Below, piece by piece: positions 24,153 to 35,004 of a stretch of DNA of 64,000 nucleotides. The notes beneath the pieces are model-generated. The model was not told the DNA's origin. It saw nothing but the letters and a program-made list of their open reading frames with translations, and did no database searches. The DNA comes from Cephalotrichum gorgonifer. Lineage: Eukaryota > Ascomycota > Sordariomycetes > Microascales > Microascaceae. The translations under genes and the position numbers were made by a program. Numbering within the stretch: the stretch's first letter is position 1; each line of letters starts with the position of its first letter. The stretch covers positions 744,001-808,000 of the forward strand of contig ONZQ02000010.1 of assembly GCA_900312665.1 (NCBI GenBank), given 5' to 3'.

Positions 24153-27100
24153 GGTGAATTCTAGGCGTCATTTCTGCAGTGGTTTTTACTTTAGAGCGCA
24201 ATACCCAATCTGTCGCGTAACTTTGTCCCCCCTTCTCAACCAGTCCTCCCTTGCGAAGAACTTGGGGGATGTCGACAAGGTCGTGGAGAGCGATCTACGG
24301 TACTTGTGGTTGATTCAATTACTTTACGAGCATGCGCTCTAGAGAGGATCTAGCGCACCGAGACAGTTGACATTCCATGTCTGGCGGTGTTTTCGTAAGA
24401 CATCACGCGTTTTCGCCACACTGACCTCCTCATGCCGCCATAAGAGATGGAGTTCGGGTCGGAGCACAGACACACTCGTTCGTAGGTTTAGGAAATCGGG
24501 ACAAGGAGTCATCACAAACTCCTAGGTTCGACTCGAACCTGAAAACCGGGCGGGGAGGATACACCCTAGTGAATAGGTGCCCTGCTATGCCGTCGTCGTA
24601 CGATGCCCTCCCCCAGTTGAGCCTCAAGACCGTATCACTCGCTCTCGAGCTGAAGGTACAGCTGGATGGGTTGGCTGTGCTCTGCCTCCGTAGAGGGGGA
24701 AGTAGGGGTTTCTCGCTCCTCTCGCAAAGAGCATGCGTTTTGAGAGGGGCGAAACCCCAAGATGGCATGGGGGGAATGAATGAGAGCTGTCACGCCCCAT
24801 CCCATCATCCCTCATACCCCTTGTCTTCCCAAGCGGAGGAAAGACCGGTAGGCTCGGGCGAGCTCTCACTCATATCGCCGGGCTCAGGACGTAACCCCTT
24901 CGCTGCTGATCTGACACATGCCCTTCCCATCTCAAGGAAGTTTCCTCCTGGTCCAGGGCGACGATCTCTGTGATGAAAGGCTTGCGCTCGTCCTCAGTTC
25001 TGTTCCGTATTCTGTGTGAGGCTCGATGGAATTATCCCTCCCATGGTTGGTGGTGCCAAAGGTCCTTTTCTTTCCAGGCACACTCTGGTAGACACGGTAG
25101 ACACGATGGCAAACTCGAACATATCATGGTCGACGGGATCGCGACAGGATTCGGGGGTCCTCCCTGCGAGGTTGGGAGAGATGAGATAGTTCACGGCCAC
25201 CAACCCTATTCATCGACCCAGCCCGAGGATGTTCGAGGAAGTTTCGTCGTACTCGTACTCGTACTCGTAGTAGCAAGCAGTATATCCCGGTCGTCGCTCG
25301 TATCGAAGTAGCCGTCCTCGGGACGCCCGGCTGGCGGGAGATTTAGAGGACCCCAACTCCGCGCCACGTCCCGAGGGGGGAGGAGGGACACAACGGACTA
25401 TTAGTATTAGCCCCAGGCGTCCCATATTGCGAGTGAACCACCCCCCTTCCTCAGGCTGAAATCTCCCTTCCCGCCCCTCAGACAGCCCCAAAATCACCAG
25501 TTTTTTCCTCTCATGCTCTCCGCTTCATCACGCAGTAGTCCCCCCCTCTCTCGTACCGAAGCCCCGATTCTCATGCCCTCGGGAGAAACCACACACCCCC
25601 TTTCCCCCCACTCACTCCCGGTGGGTCGTCCTGAAAAGGCCGGGTATCCCCCGAGGCTACGATTCCAGGGACGAGAGGGCCTCACGCCCCGGCCCACAGT
25701 ACCGTTATCGTGTCCTCAAACTTGTAATGAGCTCAACAGTAGCCCGGGCGGTGAGCCGCTGTCGGTATGGAATAAACCTCGGGCCACGGGCCAAGGGGCT
25801 ACGGGTATGGGGGACAGATAATAGGAGGGCCAAAATGAAGGGGCTGAATTGGACGGAGATGTGGAGCACGAGGATACGGAGCGGTGGAGACTGCCGTTAC
25901 GGAGTGAGGGATTTCCCACCATCATATCAGGCGATAATGACGACGGCTATCGTGCTCCAGACAGAGTCTCAGAATTCGTACGGGCCCTGACATGAGTGCC
26001 TGGAGGTGCCCCCAGTGCATGGTGTGCTCGTACGAAGCAGGTCCGTTGGCAGTGTTCAGTCCTTTGACCTTCGTGCTCGAACATGGTCGTTAGCCCTGCT
26101 TTGTTGCTTTCCATCATACTCAAACTCATATAGTTGTAAATGCCTCCCCGTCCGAATATTCAAAAAGCGCAAAACCAACCCTGGCGATGGATGTCCCTCA
26201 GCCGCCTCGGTGTCCGCCTCTCCTCCGACTATCCGACCTCAACCCCGATCATTCCGGCATTTACTCTACAAGTACTCGTAATACCAACATTACCCATACC
26301 CATCCCGCCAAGCGAAACGGCAGGCACAAGAGGGTATGGCCAAGTGGATCATCATGACTTTCTCATGAAATGGCTGGTCCGGCTAGTGCATCAGCCCCAC
26401 CATAAAGACACACCAAGTGGGGTGGCGCCACAGTCTAGCTCAGAGGCCAAGAGTCGTGATGAGGTAATCGGCAGAAAGGTACTTCGTATACGTCGCGAGC
26501 AGGGGGGGGGTTATTAAGTTTTGCCATGGTTCTGGGAATTGGGATTGGGCGTACGGGCCGACGGCGGGATCTCCGTTTCCTACCGACAGCGAAGTACCTA
26601 TGTACCACCACCTTTCTGTGTCGGAGATTAGTCGCGCGGAGCCTCATCTGAGCACTCTGGCCAATGCCGTCGAGTGACATGGGTACAAGAAAAAAAAAGA
26701 AGCCGACAGGGGTTAAGGAAAAAAAGAAGGAAAGAAAAATGCGACTCGGGAAAGAAAAAGGAAAGGGAAGAAAAAAAGTCGCAAATGCGTTCTCACCACC
26801 AAGAACCTGAAACGCATCACTTCCAGCCAACACAATGAATACCTACTGTACAAGCAAGCAATCCAAATGATTCCTTGTCGTGCTCCGTGTAGCAAATGGC
26901 AAAAGCTAGTGGCCAGGTACAAAATACCAAAGACTAGGTTTCCGTACCGCGCGGGTGGGGGCAGGAAAGAAGACAGAAAGGAAAAAAAAGAAAGAAAAAA
27001 AAAGAGGTCAGACTCGGACCAAACCGGAATAGACAACATTATCCAATTCCTTGTACAACCAAAACGTAATCCCCCAAACCCAATCGCTCAGCTCATGTGG

Positions 27101-28400
27101 TACTCGTATTCGCACTTTTCTCTTGCGCTGAATACAAGTACACCCTGGCATGGACATGGGTTCACCCGTTCCCAAGGAGGTGAGAGGACCAATGCGACGA
27201 AAATATCCCGGCAATAGAAAAGATTTTGCAGTCAGGTGGACGAGGGGACCCCCTGAAGCAAGGATTCGGGACACCGCCGAATCTCGTTTGCTGCGTCAAA
27301 AAGACACATATGAAGACGAACCTCTCCCCCCCTGCTCATAATCCCAGTTACCCTGGTACGACGTCGGGATTGCCCTGCGGCGCGCGCCACCGAGCCGCGG
27401 ACCCACATGGCAGAACTTTCAACATCCCCTGATGACTTGGAGATGCAAAGGAAAACGGGGGCGGCGGAAACCTCTCTCCTCTCTTTTCTGCTCCACCAGG
27501 GCACCGCACCATTGAAATAAAACGGAATGCAAGGTAGAAACGGTGGGAATGTGGACAGCTGAAGTGCCACGCCCCCAATTGGAAGATATAACGGGCTGAG
27601 GCATTGGTCTCGGAACTAATTGTGGAAAGTGCTCACCAGCTTCCCTCTGTGAACCCCTTGAATGAGCCCTCGTCAGCATGTGAGTACGAGTGACAAGTAT
27701 TCAAAAGCCGCAGTCGCCGCAATCCCAGCAGTCCCAGCTCGGGAAAAAACGCTGCATAACACGTCGCACGAGAGTGAGCCTGCAGAGCTTTTCGGTACAA
27801 TATAACCCCTGCCCACACACCCTTGCAGGACCCTGCCGAAAAAGGAAAACACCTTCGTTCCAGCATTCACACCCCCCATCTAAAACGGAACAAAAATCTT
27901 CCCATCTGAACCTTGTCTGAAGTGGATCCCTCCCTCAGACAGACAGTCATGTCATCTGGTTGTTCGTCCAAGTATATCTCGTAGCCCACGCGGGCGACAA
28001 GGGACAAGGGTCCGTGGGGGTCGTCCTTCGGTACACCCCCCACACCCCCCCTACTCGTCGCCCCCAAGCTTCCGACACTACCTGGACTTGCAGCTCCGTA
28101 TTGAGCCTCACTCATCTTGTCAACCTCAACCCGAGATGGCCCGAGGACCGCCGGACCCCCATCCTCCTATCAACGTCCCCCAAAGCTCCCAACCTAGGAC
28201 CCGCCCCCGAGGCTCGGCCTCAGACCGTTGTATCCTCAACGGAGATGATTGTACTCCGTAATAAACGAGACGAAAAGCTTCCTCCACTTCCCCGGGGAAG
28301 GTTGGTTCCTGAGGCATTTGGAAACCGAACGGGGGCCAGAAAAATTTTCCCCCAAGCTCCCATTTCCCGCAGCTCCACAGTTCTTCCTGACCGGCACTAA
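24153..28400. other. Large gene-poor gap
   Basis: About 4.2 kb without a convincing gene; the frames have no domain and show simple composition. It includes a 17-nt palindrome at 24524-24540, three overlapping TACTCGTA copies at 25250-25269, G/A-rich tracts at 26690-26780 and 26965-27005, and TACTCCGTA at 28252. This could be old repeat DNA or regulatory spacer. Confidence 0.55.
24524..24540. other. 17-nt palindrome
   Basis: AGGTTCGA-C-TCGAACCT is a perfect inverted repeat with one central base. It resembles a dimeric factor site or a T-arm-like fragment, but there is no tRNA fold around it. Confidence 0.7.
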
Positions 28401-28480
28401 TCTTCCTCTTCTCTCCTTCCTACACAGACTTCTTCTCTCCTTCTTATCTCCTCTCCTCTTCTATCCTCTCTATCCCATTC
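28401..28480 (+). promoter_or_regulatory. Pyrimidine-rich promoter tract of atp9
   Basis: About 80 nt of almost pure C/T lie 75-155 bases ahead of the atp9 start codon, typical of strongly expressed fungal genes, where transcription starts at or after such tracts. The assignment is by position and composition only. Confidence 0.5.
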
Positions 28481-28555
28481 TGCTTGTGTGTGTGAGCGTT
28501 GCGTTGTAAATTCTTCTCTTCAACCCCATCCATCAACCCCCAACCAACCATCAAG

Positions 28556-29267
28556 ATGTCTGCTCGCTTCGCTACCAAGCTCATGGCCACGGCCGCCAGG
28601 CCCGCTGCCCGCACCCAGTTCGCCTCGATCGCCTCGAAGCGCACCATGTCCGGTAAGGAAGCCCTTCATCATCCCCTTTTCGCCACCGACCGAGAGCCTG
28701 GAGCTTGCTTCGACGAATATCACTCGCCAATGGGGCACCGCGTTCCAATTGGCGTATCAGCGTCGAGGGAAGAGGGTTCTCGAGAGCTCTCGCTTTGAGA
28801 AGACGAAGAATGGGAATGAGTGAAGGAGAACAGCAAGCTCACATAGCAACACAGGCATGACCAGCCCCTTCCAGGCCACCAAGCGCGTCTCGGCCATCAA
28901 CGCCACCACCCGCCAGGCCTTCACCAAGGTCCAGGGTCGCCGCGCTTACTCCTCTGAGATCGCCCAGGCCATGGTTGAGGTCTCCAAGAACCTCGGTATG
29001 GGTTCCGCCGCCATCGGTCTTACCGGTGCCGGTATCGGTATCGGTCTCGTCTTCGCTGCCCTCATCAACGGTGTTGCCCGCAACCCCGCCCTCCGTGGCC
29101 AGCTCTTCTCGTATGCCATTCTTGGTTTCGCCTTCGTCGAGGCCATCGGTCTCTTCGACCTCATGGTTGCCCTCATGGCCAAGTTCGTAAGTTTATGACC
29201 CTCCACTTCTCCACTCATGTTCTTGCCTTGGACCGTGGGTTTGCTGACCGGATCGCCCAGACCTAAA
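28556..29267 (+). CDS. ATP9: ATP synthase subunit 9 (subunit c), mitochondrial precursor
   Basis: The proteolipid of the Fo ring that carries protons. Exons 28556-28652, 28855-29186 and 29262-29267 give 144 aa. The first about 67 residues are a basic import presequence (MSARFATKLMATAARPAAR, continuing to GRRAYSSE). The mature part has the two hairpin helices: GAAGIG-type glycines in the first (AAIGLTGAGIGIGL), the polar loop ARNPALRGQ, and the second helix with the essential acidic residue in GFAFVEAIGLF. The last exon holds only ACC TAA, giving the expected MAKFT end. If the last intron is retained, the end becomes MAKFVSL. Nuclear location with a presequence is as in Neurospora. Codon use is strongly biased, consistent with high expression. 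Confidence 0.95.
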
Positions 29268-29713
29268 CGCGCACTCGCGCCTCGCGCATATCTCCTGTGG
29301 ATGGGAGAACTGTTTATAACATCCACAAGGGGAATAGCATCCCCCTTCAAACCCCCGCCGCCACCGCTAGGAGTATGGATTTGAGATGGGTCCGAGAGGC
29401 CTATCCCCCCAATTGTGTACCAACGGGTCACTATGTATTTCTATAATTTCAAAAATCCATCATAGAGGGGATAGAGACGGGATAGAAAAATATAGATGCA
29501 TGTGAGGAGGGGAAACTCTCGATCGCTACATTACCTTTGTTCATCACCCGATTCGACCAAACATCTTGTGCCGGCTTCGTTCTCGTCCATGATTCTTGAA
29601 GGTAAGCTCACTTGGAAAGCGTCGATCATTGACCAGCCTCGAAGCAGAAGTTCGAACGAAAATTGTCATTCAATCTGAACAACAAACAGCCAGACATCGC
29701 AGCCCGCCCGCCC
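29268..29713. other. Intergenic between atp9 and the hydrolase pseudogene
   Basis: The 3' flanks of two convergent units. No gene or clear repeat seen. Confidence 0.5.
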
Positions 29714-31748
29714 TCATCGCATTGATCCCAATTGACCTGATGTGAGAAGAGGCGAAACGTCATGCGGAACCCGCCCGTTTCTGTACTGCCAGAGTCGACT
29801 GAGATACTTCACCCTGACAACACTGCCATCCAGTGGCCTCGACACCTGGTCGCCATCCTGGTGGACGTCAACATCACCGACGACGACTCCGCTCCCGAAA
29901 CCGTTGCTTCCACGCCAGCTGATATCGAACGCCTCCCTCACATGCCTGGATGCATCCCCTTCCACTCCGACGTGCACCGCGCTCTCCATAAACTCGTTAT
30001 CCTCGGCCGCCCCGACAAATTCCCCCGTCTCAGGGTTCCTTTCGAGTGGAAACATTCCATCCAGATAATGCTGGCAAAATTGATGGCCCCCGCTGTTGGA
30101 CGCCCGGATGAAGAGCCTGCCGATAAACCTCGGCACGGTCTGCGATGCCAGCGGTGATGTCGCAAAGTGCAGGACGCCCCACAATGCTGCAAAATCTGTC
30201 GTGTGGGCGTAGTGTTCTACGTGTGAGATGGCACGGTCCTGAACGGCGGGATGCGTCTTGGTGGATATCGAAGTCAAGGAATGCCGTCTACCGTCGCGAT
30301 AAGGAGGCCGTGAGGACTCCCCCGATGTGGTGGTACTAACGGGCGATGACTGGGGGATGGTCCGAGTCACGGTCTCGATTGCCCTGGTTGGATTGAGCTG
30401 GGCAAGCTGCTGAGAAACCGCATGGCGATGCGGATTGTTGAAGTGATTCGCGGCGTTGCCGAATGTATACACTTCCAGCTTGCTAAGCAGATCCAGCGGG
30501 AGCTCTTGCAGAATCCAATCTACCACAAGCCCGCCCTCGACACCTCCTTGGGAATGCAGGATGAGGATGACTTTGCTGAGCTTCGGGTCGTACAGCTTCT
30601 GCTTCACAATCCGGTAGCAGGCACGGGTGTCGCATGTGGCGTAGTTCAAGTTGCGTTGGACGAGGCACTCAATGATATCGAAAACGATACCGTTCGTCTT
30701 GTTGTGAATTCCAATGACAGGGCGTCCAAAGGTGAGAGCTAGGCGGTTGAGGTTGTTTTGCAGCCAGTGCTCACTATAGAGAAAGATACCATTAGTCCAG
30801 AAGCTCCTCCCTCAGATGAAGTCTGATGGAGTGACTTACCCGACGGCCATCCCGTTTACGAAGATCCACTCTTCGTGGGCGTGCTCCGGTAATGGCATAG
30901 CATACTTCATGTCAGAAGTGTATAGCCTCGTGCAACCTTTGTTGAGCAACAGGCAAAAGGCTCGATTCACCGCAACGAAGACGGTAGTCCCCACTACCAC
31001 CGCCTAGATGGGAAGGAAGACGGCGCATGGTATGCAAAGCAGGAACCCCACCTGCCAGAAGATCAGGATTGTGTGAAGAACGAGGCATCGAATGTTCTCT
31101 GGGGTGGGTGCAAGCTCGCTGAAGGCCCCTGAATCCTGTGGCCGAATGGGGATAACCATCCACGGTAGGGACCATACTAAGCGGAAGAAGTGGTAGATGT
31201 CCCAGGCGAACAGCCTCCAGGGCGAGTCGGTGTAGCTGTAGTTGATGGTACTACAACCGCCGACCTGGTAGCCAAAGAAGATGGTCCTTGCGCGGTCCAT
31301 CAAGTTGATGCTGTCTCTAAGTGTATTGCCCTGTTCTCAGGAGCTAAAGTCCGGAGAAGAGAGGGTTAAGCGGTGAGATGCAAAAGGGAGGAGTAGAGGG
31401 ATAGAATACCTCGTAGTTTACCACCTGAAGATAAACCACCTAGCCAGTATTCGAAGTTGTTTCGCACTGGAGAGAGCTGATACCGACGAAGCGTGCCAGA
31501 GTGTGAGCCAGCCCAAGATCAAATGCCCATTGGGTTAGGCGGAACAACCGATAGCGTAGGGGGTGGCACAGCAAAGGACCCTGCGTTTCTGGGTACCACA
31601 AGGGATGTCTCTTGGAAATGGGACGCGTGGTGCTAAAGGTTAACTGGCCGTAATGTGGAGGAAGAATGTCTCCGAGAGAGACCAGGTGGTCTTGGTTAAC
31701 ATAGGCGGTGCCGCCATGGTCTATTGGCAGGATATGGAAGCATCACAT
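29714..31748 (-). pseudogene. Alpha/beta-hydrolase-like membrane protein, broken
   Basis: A minus-strand gene that reads well over about 2 kb but carries three in-frame stops. I infer segments 31748-31410, about 31315-30840 and 30773-29714. The frame opens at ATG 31748 and meets TGA at once (31745-31743). It meets TAG again at 31442-31440 (after SNTG) and at 31006-31004 (after AVFLPI, inside a hydrophobic stretch). At each stop a Trp codon one base away would keep the frame. The intron at 30774-30839 is canonical (GTAAGT, CTATAG, phase 2). The one near 31317-31409 leaves the frame off by one base. Downstream is a lipase-like nucleophile elbow, LILHSQGGVEGG, followed by a conserved-looking YTFGNAANHFNNP. 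Two membrane segments lie before it. A family of large fungal membrane hydrolases is my inference. Alternatives are sequencing error or an in-frame 48-nt intron at the third stop. Confidence 0.75.
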
Positions 31749-32126
31749 TCTGAGGGTCAATTGGCGGCAAGAGGAGGAATCAATAGGTATTCTTAGGTAG
31801 TTATGTAGTTTCTAGGGAGAGACGCTCGGAATCAGGCGGAACAAAGACGAAAGATCTAGGAGCGGATGAAAGAAAGGTGAAAGACCTAGGAGCGGATGGA
31901 TGATGTTGAGTAAAGCGCGGATACGCGGATCGTGGTGTCGAGCGGGGAAGTGGGTCGTCGTCCAGGAGCCAATGCAACTACCGGGGTTATTACACTAGAG
32001 CGTTAAAAGGAGCCCCGTTTGTGGTGGGGGACCATTCGGCCAATTCGTGGCAGCTTCTTGAATGCAAGCTCCAACTACGTGCTTGTAGGTGTTGTTCAGG
32101 CGACACAGCATTCCCACCAACTCACT
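31749..32126. other. Short head-to-head intergenic region
   Basis: Lies between the 5' ends of the hydrolase pseudogene and TIP20. It holds a short direct repeat (GACCTAGGAGCGGATG) in two copies near 31855 and 31885. Presumed TIP20 promoter. Confidence 0.5.
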
Positions 32127-34721
32127 ATGGCGGCTATGAGTCCTTTTAGCGCATCAAACCGTGCCCACGATGGCCCACTCGACCTCCGAGTCGAGGATTA
32201 CCTCGACGACAAGCTCCAGTCCACCACCGACCTCGACACTCTCGACGAGTTGCTCGCCAAGGTCGAGCTGCAGCAGGTCCAGCTACGGTCTCAGCTCGAC
32301 GATGCTACCAAAGAGCTTGCAAACGCCAAGCGCACGGCCGACGAGCGCCAGCTCTCCCTCGTCTCGCGGATAGATGAGTTCCAGGAGCTCCAGAACAGCA
32401 TAGACTCGCGGGCCAGGGCCGCCGCCGATGCCGATGCCCCGAACGAAGCCATAGCCCGCCTCAAGGTCCCCATGAAGAAGCTGCGCGCGGTAAAGATTGC
32501 CCAGAAGTACCTAGGTCTTCTCCAGGACGTAGATAACCTACGCACTGAGGCCCGCTCGCACCTGCCCCAGAACCCCAAGGCCGCTCTGGAGCCGTACACG
32601 AAGCTGAGGAAGCTCGCGATCCGGCTGAGGGAGCTCCAGGAGCCCGCGGATGATGCGGCGGTCCACCTCGTCACGCACGTCACTGTAGCGACAGACATGC
32701 TGTGGGACGAGATGAAGAAGACCATGTCTCGAGAGATGGAGTCTATTCTGAGCGCCCGGGGCTGGCCGAACAAGATAGACCCGTCCCACGCCGAGATGGA
32801 CGAGGAGTGGCTAGCCTGCTTCGAGAAGCTCCTGGACCTCCAGTTCCCGGAGCTCCTGTACACGGAGTCGACCATCTCCCTTCTGCCCTTCGACGTCATG
32901 TCCGGCCTCTTCATCTCCGAGTTCCGCTTCCACTTCATGAGCGACAAGCCCACAAGCAACCCGCAGAATACCAACACGCACTGCTTCCCGTGGTTCCTCG
33001 GCACCATCAGCAAGTGGGAGGACTTCCTCAGGGACAACCTCGGCCACCTCCTCGCCGCCAAGTTCCACGACACGCCGGCCGCAGAGCGCATGGTCTATGT
33101 GGATCCCGTGTGCGCCTTCATCACCTCCATGATGCCCGTCATGCGTGAGAAGGTGAGGTCGGTGATGCGAGAGGCTGCCCGCAACCCCACGTTCCTGAGC
33201 AGCTTCCTCGGTCAGCTGATGGACTTTGACGACAATATCCGGGGTAACTTCAGCTATGACGGTGGGGACCCAGCCGGCTGGCCCGGCCTGACCTCCGAGG
33301 TCCTGGACGAGTGGTTCGAGCAGTGGTTCCAGGCGGAGAAGCAGTTCGCCCTAGAGCGGTTCCGCGCCATCATGGAATCTCCGGACGCGAGGAGTATCGA
33401 CTACAACTACGGCGGCGTGGGCAAGACGAAGCCGACCCACGGCGCTACAAGGGTGACGGACCTCTTGAAGTCGGTAACGTCGCAGTACCGGCGAGTGACC
33501 AAGTTCAAGCACAAGCTACGATTCTTCATCGGTATCCAACTGGACGTCCTCGACGAGTTCCACGACCGGCTACGCGGGTCTCTGGAGGCGTACGGAGCCA
33601 TCACCTCCACCGTCGGCCGGACGCTCCACGGCGTCACCAAGGAGCAGCAGGCGGCCCTCGAAGGTATCGGCGCCCTGGAGACCCTGTGCAAGGTGTTCGG
33701 TAGCGCGGACCACATCGTCGTCACGCTTACGGACTGGAGCAATGAGGAGGTAAGAAAACCCCACCGCCGTGTCTCCTACCTTGAGAAATCCCATACTAAT
33801 ACCCCACGTAGTTCTTTGTTAGCCTATGGGATGAGCTGCAATCCCGGACCAAAGGCACCGAGGAGCAGCCGGAGCTGTCTTCCGAGCTGACCTTCGAGGA
33901 GGTGAAGGATAGGACCTCGAACGCCATGGGATCTGACTCGGACGACGGGGGCCTGTTCGACGAGACGATTGCGGCATATAAGCTGAGGCGGAAGGCCGCG
34001 GGCGACTTCCTCGTCTCCGCCCTCGCCGACTCCCATAGCAAGGCATTCCGGGCGTACCTGAGCAGGACGCACTGGACACCCACGGGCGACGATCCCATCC
34101 CAGGTTTGTACCCAGCGTAGACCTCTTCCCATCTATGGGGTTTTGGAAACTGACATCGTCCGCAGACCCCAGCCAGATGGCTATAACCGCGGAACTCGAC
34201 GAGCCTCTAAGCGTAAGTAACCAGCCCTCCCTCACCCCCCCACCCAACGGGGCGCTAACCTCGGTATCCCCCAGATCCTCAAGCGCAACCTCGACTTCCT
34301 TCACCGCGCCATCGGCACCGCCCCCTTCCGCAAGACCTTCCGCTTGGCCCTCGAGAGACTCCAGGACTCGCTCTGGTCCGACATTCTCACGCGCCAGAGC
34401 TTCACGGCCCTTGGGGCCGCCCAGTTCTCGCGCGACCTAGAGGCCATCTCATCCCTCGTGGAGAAGTACATCCCTGGCGGCTCGGCCTCGCTTAGCACCG
34501 TCCTCGAGGGGGCCAGGCTGCTCTCCCTACCCGTGGCGAAGGAGGCGGAGGCGGATGCGGATACGGAGTCGGCGGGAGGGCCGGACCTGAAGGCGGTCAG
34601 CGACAGGGTGTTTACGGATAACACGGAGGCGAAGAAGGTACTGGAGGAGCTTGGCGTTGAGATTCTGTCGCCGGCGAACGCGAGGCATATCCTGCAGAGG
34701 CGGGTGGAGAACGCGGAGTAG
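32127..34721 (+). CDS. TIP20: RINT1/Tip20 family tether subunit (Dsl1 complex)
   Basis: A peripheral ER protein of the Dsl1/NRZ tether that receives Golgi-derived COPI vesicles. Exons 32127-33749, 33812-34103, 34166-34212 and 34275-34721 agree in phase and give 802 aa, the usual family size. An N-terminal coiled coil (about residues 25-95) includes ELLAKVELQQVQLRSQLDDATK. The long RINT1/TIP1 helical region follows, with patterns such as CFPWFLGTISKWEDFLRDNL and RVSRRV-like basic segments, ending in VEILSPANARHILQRR. I use the ATG at 32127 (MAAMSPF), since the upstream ATG at 32019 adds a poorly conserved-looking leader. The introns are 62, 62 and 62 nt, the first with an ACTAAT branch. Partner COG3 works in the same Golgi-ER recycling step but is not linked here. 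Confidence 0.88.
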
Positions 34722-35004
34722 TAGTACGTTGCGTATGAAAGGATGAACAAATCATGTACATGTGGTGACGAACGAGCGAGTACTCTAAGAGGCTCCCACC
34801 TTTGACGGGGATTATATTGACGATAATAGAGCTAGAGCCGCATTTGGGCATTCATCTCTATAGAGCTACCTTGAGGGAAGAATAAAATAGGGTATCAAGC
34901 AAGAAGAAAGAAACAAAAGAGCAAATGCTGCTAACCAATAATGCATAATCGTAGCAAGCTCCCCTCCGCCCATGCCTCCTACCCCTGGCGCCTCCTCTCC
35001 CCCT

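Noticed and set aside
24500..24560. tRNA at the TTCGA palindrome
   Set aside because: A T-arm-like GGTTCGA is present but no D arm, anticodon stem or acceptor stem can be built around it.
24569..24973. 134-aa plus-strand frame
   Set aside because: No motif, no consistent flanking exon, composition unlike the real genes nearby.
31004..31051. 48-nt intron removing the third stop of the hydrolase
   Set aside because: Phase would fit, but the GTGGGG donor is poor, no branch point is seen, and it would remove part of a hydrophobic segment; two further stops remain anyway.
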